This document shows, in pieces, positions 55,681 through 64,000 of a stretch of 64,000 nt of DNA (within the stretch, counting starts at the first letter, position 1; each line of letters begins with the position of its first letter). The stretch is from Pararge aegeria. Its lineage: Eukaryota; Arthropoda; Insecta; Lepidoptera; Nymphalidae. Location: positions 11,968,501 through 12,032,500 of the forward strand of contig NC_053190.1 in the NCBI RefSeq assembly GCF_905163445.1, given 5' to 3'. The notes beneath the pieces are model-generated. The model was not told where the DNA came from. It saw only the letters and a list, made by a program, of their open reading frames with translations, and searched no databases. Position numbers and translations under genes: made by a program.

Positions 55681-55974
55681 TATAGTGGAATTTTGCAAAG
55701 TATAACGCCTGGAATCACCAATTTGTATACTGAACATGGTTTAAATTATTCATAGAAATGTTGGTGGTGGATAAGAGAATAAAGCTTAAATGCCCTTACT
55801 TCCCACTAATTCTGGATTTGGCTACAGTTACGGAAACAGCGGGCTCCGTTCGAGTTCGAGTTTGCTGCTAACCCCGAAGTTTAGAAATAATAAAACACAT
55901 ATACATTTAAAAATGTACGTTATTCGAGAACCATCTCTAGATACTTAATTGTTATAGTTTATTATTTATTCTAA

Positions 55975-56098
55975 CGGAGAACGGGCAGCAGCTTTCTCTG
56001 TGCTACTACTACCTCCTGCAGCGTGATGATTGTGGGAAAACCTTCCAGTTGGGAGAGGCTTTCAGTCCAGAACTGAACTGTTATAGGCTATTGATGAT
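55975..56098 (+). mobile_element. SINE/LINE 3' end, GGGCAGCAGCTTTCTCTGTG type
   Basis: GGAGAACGGGCAGCAGCTTT, GCTACTACTACCTCCTGCAG, GGGAGAGGCTTTCAGTCC and TGTTATAGGCTATTGATGAT. Confidence 0.8.
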
Positions 56099-56099
56099 T

Positions 56100-56830
56100 A
56101 GTTACTCTACTACTCTCATGTTAAAATGACGAAAAATATGATGAAAAATAGTAAAGTATTTTGGAGCCTGGAATACAAAAGGATATTTTTTTCGAAAACC
56201 TTTTAGTAATATTATAATTGCTATAAAATCAACAAACATTTTTAAAATATCTAAGCCACATTTTTCAGAACACATCAACGCTGAAAACGCAAAATTCAAA
56301 TAATTAAGCCCCATTGTATCAACGAAAGCCCAGTCTGACTGGAATGACGGCAGTCAAAGCGCGTATGAATTAATTCCCCGCTTGATGCAAATGCGACCAA
56401 TGCAACGGTCGGGAAATTATGCGATGCATTCGATACACGACCGCATTACAAGAATGGCATAGAACAATAGAGTTTGATGAGATCTAGATAACTTTTTTGC
56501 ATAATGCGATTTTATTATAGCTAGTTCTATAGTATCTCTAGTATTCTTACTAATGCAAACGTTTAATACGTTATTGTAATCCCCAGAAAACTCACTGTTA
56601 ATTCCCATACGTGTTTTTTATCCATGATTTGTGTTTGCTTGTTAAAAAAATTACAGTTTTGGATTCAGTATCGATTCCGTCACGTTCAGTGCCCTCCATT
56701 AAAAATATATAAAATATCTTCATTGTGTAGTTACATCTGTTACAATTTAATTATAAGTATATATAGTGAATTTTATAATGGAAAAATACAAGGTTTCTTT
56801 GAAATAAGTGAAAAGCGAAATTTCCTCTTC
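56100..56830. other. No gene seen
   Basis: Minus-strand frames of 70 and 63 codons at 56,102 and 56,417 have no motif. AT-rich throughout. Confidence 0.45.
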
Positions 56831-56899
56831 ATGCTAGTCAAAAATATTATAAAAATCCTTTTACCCGAAAAGGATTTTTATAATATTTTTGACTAGCAT
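56831..56899. repeat. Perfect 32-bp-arm hairpin with 5-nt loop
   Basis: The left arm (56,831-56,862) begins ATGCTAGTCAAAAATATTAT and ends AAAATCCTTTT. The loop is ACCCG (56,863-56,867). The right arm (56,868-56,899) is the exact reverse complement, with no mismatch in 32 pairs. Confidence 0.98.
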
Positions 56900-56984
56900 T
56901 TTGGAATGCTCAAATTAATATTAAATATTGAAGACTATGACAAAATTTGAAGACTTTGACAAAATCTTCGAAAATTTCATGCTG

Positions 56985-57378
56985 TCATCATTGGCATATT
57001 GCCAGTGATGACTTACGGATCCGAAATCCGTGGTCGCTTACTATGGGCCTCATAAGTTGGGAGTATTTCTACGTGATCAAATCAGGAATGAGGAGATCCG
57101 TAGAAGAACCGGAGTTACCCACATAGCTCAGCGAGTCGCAAGGTGAAGAGAAAATGGGCGGAGCACACAGCTCGGAGAACCGTTAGTATTCCAAGGTACT
57201 GGAATACCAAACGGTAAACGCAGCGTTGGTCGGCCCCAACGAGGTGAGCAGACGGTATCAAACAAGTCGCTGGGAGCCGCTAGAAGCAAACGGCCCAGGA
57301 CCGTGGATTTTGGAACTCCCTACAAAAGACCTATGTTCAGCAGTGGACTTCAATCGGTTGAAGTGATGATGATGATGA
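56985..57378 (+). mobile_element. Degenerate RTE-like LINE C-terminus
   Basis: Shifting between frames, it reads VIIGILPVMTYGSE, FLRDQIRNEEIRRRTGVTHI, AQRVA, VGRP-like and SLQKTYVQQWTSIG, followed by a GTGATGATGATGATG tail. The LPVxTYGSE phrase and the QWTxIG end are characteristic of insect RTE-type reverse transcriptase proteins. Stops and frameshifts show it is dead. Same family type as 41,147-41,470. Confidence 0.85.
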
Positions 57379-57630
57379 TGAGTTTGAACATTTCCTCATT
57401 ATAAAATTATAAGGAAGTAAAGACGACCCAGTACACTCAGTCGAGTTAAATCAGTATGAAAAATATTTTAAAGAAGATTTTTTACTAAAGCCATTCACCC
57501 GCGCGCCGGCTTATGTTGGAATGCTTTACATAGTTGCAAAAAGGACGGATTTTAATTTGTATGCAAACAATTGAAAGCAAAGCGGGGCGTGGGGAGACTA
57601 GCAAGGGATTTGAGCTACGGATTTATTAAA

Positions 57631-58668
57631 GTCAAAGTCAAAGTCAAAAATATCTTTATTCAAGTAGGCCCACAGGTGGCACTTTTGATGCATACATAAG
57701 AACCACACGGTAGTGAGATGATGGCGATAACCACATTCGTAAACTTAAAACTAAAGCTACGAGGGTTCCAAACGCGTCCTGGTCTAAGAAGAAGCCCACA
57801 ACAAACTTAGCCGGGTGTTTTTTTTTTTTGTTATCACCATCTCACAATGTCATTTTAAATTATTAGAAGAGCAACCTGGTTAGAGCAATAATTTACACCC
57901 AAGCTTTTTTATCGTTTACGTAGTCCTTTATACTATAATAGGACTTTTCTATAAGCTTACGTTTAATACAAACTTTGAACTTTTAAGAGACATCTCCAAG
58001 ATGACAATTGGTAGTTTATTGTAGAATTGTATGCAATTTCCTTTAAACGAATTATGAATTTTATGTAACCTAGTATATTGCACTGTAAGTTTATTCTTAC
58101 TTCTAATGTTTAAATTATTGCAGTCACATTTTTTCTTAAATTTAGAAATGTTTTTATGAACGTACATTAAATTTTCAAATATGTACTGACTATACACTGT
58201 CATTATTTTAAAATCTTTAAATTTATCTCTCAATGACTCTCTCGGACCCATTTTGTAGATAGAACGAACAGCCCTCTTCTGCTGCACGAAAATAGTGCTA
58301 ATATCAGCAGCATTACCCCAAAGTAAAATTCCATATGACATAATGCTGTGAAAGTAACTAAAATATACCAGTCTCGCAGTTTCTACGTCGGTCATATGGC
58401 GTATCTTCTTTACCGCATAGGCAGCAGAACTAAGCCTGTTCGATAAATTATTTACATGAGGGCCCCATTGAAGTTTAGAATCTAACGTTATTCCAAGAAA
58501 AACTGTCGTATCCTCCAGTTTCAGTTCCTCATTATTAAGTAGTACAGTGGTTTTCACGTGTTTAACATTAGGTAAAGTGAATTTTATACACTTGGTTTTT
58601 TTTCCGTTAAGAACCAAATTATTAGCTTCAAACCACTGTGCCACTGTACCACTTTAGCGAGAGAGTTG
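57631..58668 (-). mobile_element. 5'-truncated CR1/Jockey-like LINE with target-site duplication
   Basis: The insertion is bounded by TATTAAA at 57,624-57,630 and 58,669-58,675. On the minus strand it starts within the reverse transcriptase gene and ends in a UTR with tail TTTGACTTTGACTTTGAC, the usual signature of target-primed insertion. The intact frame (57,949-58,644) covers the thumb-like C-terminal part of the reverse transcriptase: ANNLVLNGKKTKCIKF, FLGITLDSKLQWGPHV, SYGILLWGNAADISTIF, QKRAVRSIYKMG and FYNKLP. The YxDD catalytic box lies upstream and is missing, so it is inactive. Confidence 0.93.
57949..58644 (-). pseudogene. Reverse transcriptase C-terminal fragment of the LINE
   Basis: An open frame of about 230 codons, the longest in the window, ending at TAA/TGA near 57,949. 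The apparent start at 58,642-58,644 is GTG, not ATG, so it is not a true gene start. Just upstream the sequence holds GTGGTACAGTGGCACAGTGG, a near-tandem TACAGTGG / CACAGTGG. Relatives with KVVQWFEANNL would need only one unit, so an 8-bp duplication has probably shifted the frame. The polymerase active site is absent; it is an inactive remnant. Confidence 0.85.
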
Positions 58669-58679
58669 TATTAAACAAG

Positions 58680-60240
58680 TTTACTAACATTTTCATCTTT
58701 ATTTTGTTCTAGCTGTGACTCCGCGGTTTCACATACGCTAACTAGTGTTCGCAGCCTTAAGTCATAAATGAGTCTACAACCTGTCTTCAATAAAAAGGCT
58801 ATTTAACGTAAAGATTTTACAATTGAACTGTTAGATCCATTCATACAAACGAACTATAATGCTTTTTCTCTAGAGATAGCTCTAGAATTTCCTACCATAA
58901 GGTGAATACGTAATCCGTATAAGTAAACACTTATATTTAGATGTTACCATGTCGTGTTTCACGCATACTTTGTCGTCCTAATATTGAGGTTAATTAAATA
59001 GAATAATATTAAGTATAATATCGAATCTTAATAGCGAAATGCTGTAAATGGCACCTTTCACTGATCTTTTATCAATTGTGCGTGCCAGTTTTTGACAGTT
59101 ATGGTCTGTGCCATATAACTTTTAAGTCTTAATTCTGTTTGTATACTCATAATTTTATTTAGAAGAAAAATGTAACGCCCTGTACAATTAGGCCCCTATT
59201 TGGTCCTGAATTATAAAGTAATGTTCTATTTCTAATTCATATAAATTGTTTACGGGAATTTAAAACTAAGTTTGGACACATTATGAGTTTAATTTTAACT
59301 ATACGTAAGCATAGAGATAGTTTTCTAACAACGCGCGTTTTGTTATAGAAATTAAGGAATAGAATGTGAAACAAAGTTTTAGTTTAACCCGTTAAGCATA
59401 AACCTACATTTAATAGATACTAACTAAAATTATTTATTGTATCTATTAACATTGTTATATTTGTTTTATGAATTTAGTTTCAGAAGTTAGAGTTTGGTGT
59501 ATGGTATCTATTTAGGTATAATCAAATATAACAACAGTGTGATTTTAGGATGAGTCAATATCACAGTAGGGCAAAATATCAAACTATTAGAGTTAACGAA
59601 ATATAAAATATGTTCTATGAAATCATGGCTATTTTCGGGTTAATAATAAAAGCTTTACTGAACGTGATGATAGAATTTTGCTTATTTGTTATATTATATT
59701 TTTCTTCAAATAATTGTCGGACCTCACACTTTCAAAAGTAGTGGCAGAAATAAGGATGGTGGAAGTAGGTACTTCCCCGGATGAGTTCTGTCACTAAAAG
59801 CTCGACATCCACTGAATGCTAACTGATATAGCTTGCAGTCTGGAAACGGTACAGGATACTATTAATCCTGGGAAATTTTAAAGTTCCGGAATTTAAACAA
59901 AAAAGAAAAAGTCGCGCGCAAGAGCACATATTTCTTAACTAGCTGACCCAGGCTACTTAGTCTTCACCAATTCGGTTATTACCGGTTTTAATATCTTAAA
60001 AACCTTGAACCTGCAGCGCCACAAAAAATATTTATTTGAATAAGGATTAATATTATGATAGAATGTCAACATATTTCAGTAAAGCTCCAAGTCCGCATGA
60101 CCTCTCTAACAAACATCGTTATATTTCAGCCAATTTTCAGAATTCCATAATGAGATATACACTAAAAAATTCCGCATAAGTCATTAATTAGTGAAAACCG
60201 TATGAAAATCCGTTCGGTAATTGTTCAATTTTTTTTTTGC
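58680..60240. other. No gene seen
   Basis: AT-rich. ACTTCCCCGGATGAGTTCTG with TCACTAAAAGCTCG at 59,773-59,805 is shared with about 4,408-4,442 and is probably part of a repeat. CTAGCTGACCCAGGCTAC at 59,940 resembles a common lepidopteran repeat terminus. Confidence 0.45.
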
Positions 60241-60242
60241 TC

Positions 60243-60263
60243 CCAGACAGACAGACAGACAGA
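60243..60263. repeat. CAGA microsatellite
   Basis: Five consecutive AGAC units in a short tract. Confidence 0.95.
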
Positions 60264-60264
60264 C

Positions 60265-61315
60265 GCGGCGGGAGACTTTGTTTTACATATATCTTGTGCG
60301 TTGTTTTTAATATATTTTACATATATATTAAAAACGATACACACTACAACATAAATTAAGCTAAGTTTAATTGTGTGTATATGCAGTATAATATGAAGTA
60401 TTGAATGATGAGAAGATAGAGACATGATGTTGATAATGGGATCTAAGTTAAGCTAAGTTTAATTGTGTGTCTTAGTAATCAAATCCTTATTTATTTATTT
60501 GGTATCTATGACCCATCACTACGCAATACACTATAACATAAATAGATTAAAAACTAAACTAAATAAAAAAAAACTTACATTAAATATTAATATGCAATAT
60601 AAAAAAAGTTACAAATTAAAATGTCTGCGTCCAGGCAGCCCTACGTGGAGTTTAATATACAACTTGTAAATTGTAGAACTTATAAGTCGTCAAGATCCGA
60701 TATCAATTATGTCTGTTATTTTTTGTGGATTTAAAAGCCAAGTTGTTTCTTATAAGGACCTACCTAAAACGGCACTATTTTATTCTAGAGACGAGGATAT
60801 TTCGAAAACTGTTTCCGTAATTAAATTTCCATCAGTAGGTAACTTTAGTACGAAATTGCACTGATAGTTTTTCTGTAGGGAAACACGGACCAGTAATTTT
60901 TTTTAGGTTACCTACTAACACCCCTACCTAACTCTTAATGGAAAATTAGAATCATTATTTATATGTTCATTTTGATATCTTTCAGTCCACCCGTTTGCCG
61001 AGGCACCTTTTCACAGTGAACTTGTTCAGTTTGTTAATAAGCTGCAAATTTCATATTTTTTGTATGCAGTCAATTTTATTCAGATACATAAATTAAATTT
61101 ATCAACGAGCAAATCTACGAACTTACGCTACTTAGCCTAAAACATTATTTTATTCTTTACTTCATTATTCGTGTTGATGATTTGTCACTCAGTAGGACTT
61201 TTTGTATAGGCTTCCTTCCTCTCTCATAGACCCACCATTCCAATACCATTCTCCAAACTTTGCACTAAATAAAATAATGGTCGCTATTTTAATCCACGAT
61301 ATAAATAAATAAATA
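60265..61315. other. No gene seen
   Basis: AT-rich sequence; AAGCTAAGTTTAATTGTGTG occurs twice (about 60,358 and 60,452), a short direct repeat. Nothing else could be supported. Confidence 0.5.
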
Positions 61316-61317
61316 AA

Positions 61318-61478
61318 ATAAATATACTACGACAAAACACACATCGCCGTCTGACCCCAAAGTAAGCGTAGCTTGTGTTATGCGTACTAAGATAAATGAT
61401 GATGATGATGATATGAATATAATATACATAAATACTTATTATATACAGATAAATACCCAGACACTGAAAAACATTCGT
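61318..61478 (-). mobile_element. CGTAGTATA-tailed SINE, 3' two-thirds
   Basis: ATATACTACGACAAAACACA, ACATCGCCGTCTGACCCC, AAAGTAAGCGTAGCTTGTGT and CACTGAAAAACATTCGT. The tRNA-like head is absent, and a GATGATGATGATGATATG expansion is present in the middle. Confidence 0.85.
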
Positions 61479-61479
61479 A

Positions 61480-62650
61480 TATATGGTACTTAAATTCTTG
61501 AAAAGAATTGATTCTCGTACTAGGGTTAAAGACTACAGTCAAGAATTTTGGCTAGCTACATGTTAGCGCATAGTAGGTACACGAGCATCGCTAATGTAGC
61601 AATAGATAGTCAGGCTTCCATTAGAAGATCGTTAATGCAACACGAGGCAGTTAAGCAATACCGGCTATTAATGGCAGATTCCTTGCTTTACCGAGTTTCC
61701 TAGCTAGATCAGTAAGAAAAACTTCGATAATATAAAACGAGACATTTAAGCGGGCTACGGATTTATCTTGATTTCTGTTATGAATTTTCCTTCGTTCTGA
61801 ATCTACTTACGTGAAGTTTTATATAAAAAGAATTGTATTTTATTGGGAAATTTTTATAAAAAATATAATGAATATTGATTTTAGTAGGTAAATTTTTCAC
61901 TATAATGGGATAACTTACAAATGCGACTTTGTGTGACCAAAAGAAAATAAAGTTTCCGAAGTAAATAGTGAAGATGTAACTAGATTCAATTCCTGAACAC
62001 TCTCCAAAATATATCGAGTTAACATTTCGAGCAGATAACTTTAATTGTTTAAAATTGTTTTCTCTGCCTAAGTTTTCGAATATTTTTTTTAATATATGAT
62101 TATGATTTTATAAAAACTGTATTATTACTTATTTTGTAATATTGATCGCCTGAAAAATATATCAACCAAGCAATACAATTTCTTTTCCACTTCTACATAG
62201 TTTTGGTATTATTTCGTTCGTGAATTTAAGGTTTGAGTAATACAAAGAAACAGTATAAATAAATCCTAACCAACTAGTATAACTCTTTTGTCTTGCAATT
62301 AAGCAGTAATTTATGTTTCATTTTAAAACTTACCGAGCAATCGGAAGCACTTTGCGCGGTTGTAAATTTCCTCGTTAAGTCGACACGTAATAAAAAAGAC
62401 GCTTACCTGGAAACAATAATTACATCATTTTAAAACGAGTTTAAATTTTAACATGCTTAATAAGTAGATACCTCGAATGTGGGTTATAGACGTAAAATAA
62501 CAATACAAAGACACTCTGTGCCGTCTGTGCGTCAGTTATCAAATTCCTATATCAATTCAGGTATCCAAAAATAAAAGAAATTTCCGCACTACGGTTACTC
62601 ATCATGTCAACCAATCGTAGGTACCTACTCTAATGGACCTCGATCTTTCG
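61480..62650. other. No gene seen
   Basis: No supported feature. AT-rich. Confidence 0.5.
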
Positions 62651-62654
62651 TAGG

Positions 62655-62865
62655 AATTTCAAATTCCACCGCTTGCGGACAGAGGCTCACTGCAATTCGT
62701 TTGATATCGGCTGTCCTCCTAGCTAGGGGTCTACCTATGCTGTGTTTACCGTTGCGTTGCTATTCCAGCACCTTGGGACTCCAGCATCAGTTTCCGAGCT
62801 ATTTACTCTGCCAATTGTCACTTGAACTTCACGAGTTATTGAACAATGTTAACAAGTGTTACTCT
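62655..62865 (-). mobile_element. Degenerate RTE-like LINE C-terminal fragment
   Basis: On the minus strand, phrases corresponding to AKLKWQWAGHIARK, a CGGTAAACGCAGC-like stretch and ADIKRIAGS can be recognised through several stops and frameshifts, in the order found at 41,147-41,470. The 74-codon plus-strand frame over it is antisense. Confidence 0.65.
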
Positions 62866-62869
62866 GGTC

Positions 62870-64000
62870 CTACTACGGATCTTCTAGATAGATATTACGA
62901 GCATAGCTCTTTTTACTGTGTCTGAGCTTTCTTACGAGGCCCATGATTTCTCATACATTTTACAACGAAAATAAATTCTCCATAAATTCTCTTATTGTCA
63001 TTTTCTTACACTCACTCGTATTTTAGTCTGATTATTATTACATACATACACATTAATATAACTCATAGTAGGAATGCTTTTTAACAATTTACATATTTTG
63101 ATAAGAGTTATATGACGTGCTCAACAACAAACTTGGTCAAAGATAAGGCACCCCTGCACCCTGCACCCTCATAACCTACTTTCATTATTCACATTAAACA
63201 TCGCAAACTTTACGATAGGTAGACCAAATGGGTAGAGCGTGGTATATTCGGGAAGTACCTACATTCATATATTTTATGAGATGAAATAATTTACAAATCA
63301 CAAAATGGTATTTCATCGTACCCAGTTGAGAAAAGCAGTCTCTGAAGTTATTATAGCAGATTTCTACACTTTTCGTGCGTGCATATGGCAAAGCTTAAGC
63401 ATCGAAAATAAACACAATGTACATTGGTTTTTAAGAAGACCGCTGGCTCTCGTTTCAGGGACTTTAAAACGTCAAATTTATCACTGCTTCACTAAAACTC
63501 TATATTTGCTGAAATTTGCTGAGGGGTTGCGTATCCCGCAGACTACTTGCTACTGCGACGTCAGCTCAAGCTATGGATATAATCATATCTTGGTAATACT
63601 ATCCTGGAAATCTTACCGAAGCAGCATCAAGCAAATCAATGGGATCTGTTGACAATGAGCTGATGATCTTCCTGAACAGATAGATTATAGTTAAGAACCG
63701 TCTCGTTTATGTCAACTTTAAATTAAAAAAGCTGCATGGAAAATCAGACATACGGTACACTTACAATATCCCTTTTTTGCATCGGAGGCTTAAAACTTAA
63801 GAGTTTAATCAACAAGTTTAAGTACCGTTAGATCAAATTTGGGAATAAACTTACGGTATCGCGCAAACCTGTCGACCATATCAATAATTTACGGCGGAAA
63901 CGTGAGTGGAAAAATCAAATTGTATGGAAATGACATTCGCAATCACGCAAATATCTCACAAACAAATTTATCTCCGCAGAATTTGGATCGCTCAACAGCT
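62870..64000. other. No gene identified; one 115-codon frame of unknown nature
   Basis: A plus-strand frame at 63,305-63,652 (115 codons) shows no motif I recognise. It has no signal peptide and no clear splice context. The composition is somewhat less AT-rich near 63,420-63,570. It could be a decayed transposon or chance. Confidence 0.4.

Noticed and set aside
57949..58644. Active LINE gene
   Set aside because: The frame lacks the catalytic part of the reverse transcriptase and starts at GTG; the element is 5'-truncated.
62701..62925. 74-codon plus-strand frame
   Set aside because: It is antisense to a degenerate RTE-like LINE C-terminus.
63305..63652. 115-codon frame as a host gene
   Set aside because: No recognisable domain, no splice or promoter context, and length is not exceptional for a window of this size. 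Left as unresolved sequence.

Overview
The window looks like non-coding, transposon-rich nuclear DNA from a butterfly or moth (Lepidoptera). It is AT-rich and has no operons or ribosome-binding signals. It is packed with repeat families I recognise as characteristic of lepidopteran genomes: tRNA-derived SINEs ending in TGATGATGATG, a SINE ending in CGATGTGTGTATTGTCGTAGTATATT, the CCCGCGACTTCGTCTGCG repeat, RTE-like LINE 3' ends with GRPPxRWxDDI, and CR1/Jockey-like LINE ends with TTTGACTTTGAC tails. I could not recognise any host protein-coding gene. The only convincing coding sequence is retrotransposon debris. Family names rest on remembered sequence signatures; no database was searched.

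Layout. Positions 1-2,863 are a left flank with one SINE. Positions 2,864-16,367 and 17,657-31,036 are two direct copies of one ~13.4-kb segment. They are separated by a 1.29-kb spacer holding a ~140-bp tandem array. The copies share nearly all their transposon insertions, so the segment was duplicated after they landed. Hand comparison suggests well under 2% substitutions, plus about a dozen copy-specific indels. This is either a recent tandem segmental duplication or an assembly that kept two haplotypes; sequence alone cannot decide.

Positions 31,037-64,000 are a single-copy right part. It is a mosaic of SINE fragments, LINE 3' ends, local tandem duplications and three perfect short palindromes. 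Highlights are a 5'-truncated LINE at 57,631-58,668 with a 7-bp target-site duplication, a SINE inserted into another SINE near 48.2 kb, an RTE LINE tail lodged in a SINE near 41.3 kb, and an unclassified repeat family (three copies at 40-45.6 kb, one in each duplicated copy) whose members carry similar short reading frames between splice-like signals.

No genes work together here. What can be read is a history of insertion, nesting and duplication. The best candidates for a second look are the tandem duplication and its spacer, the template-switch-like palindrome in copy 2, the 32-bp perfect hairpin near 56.86 kb, and the unclassified repeat family.
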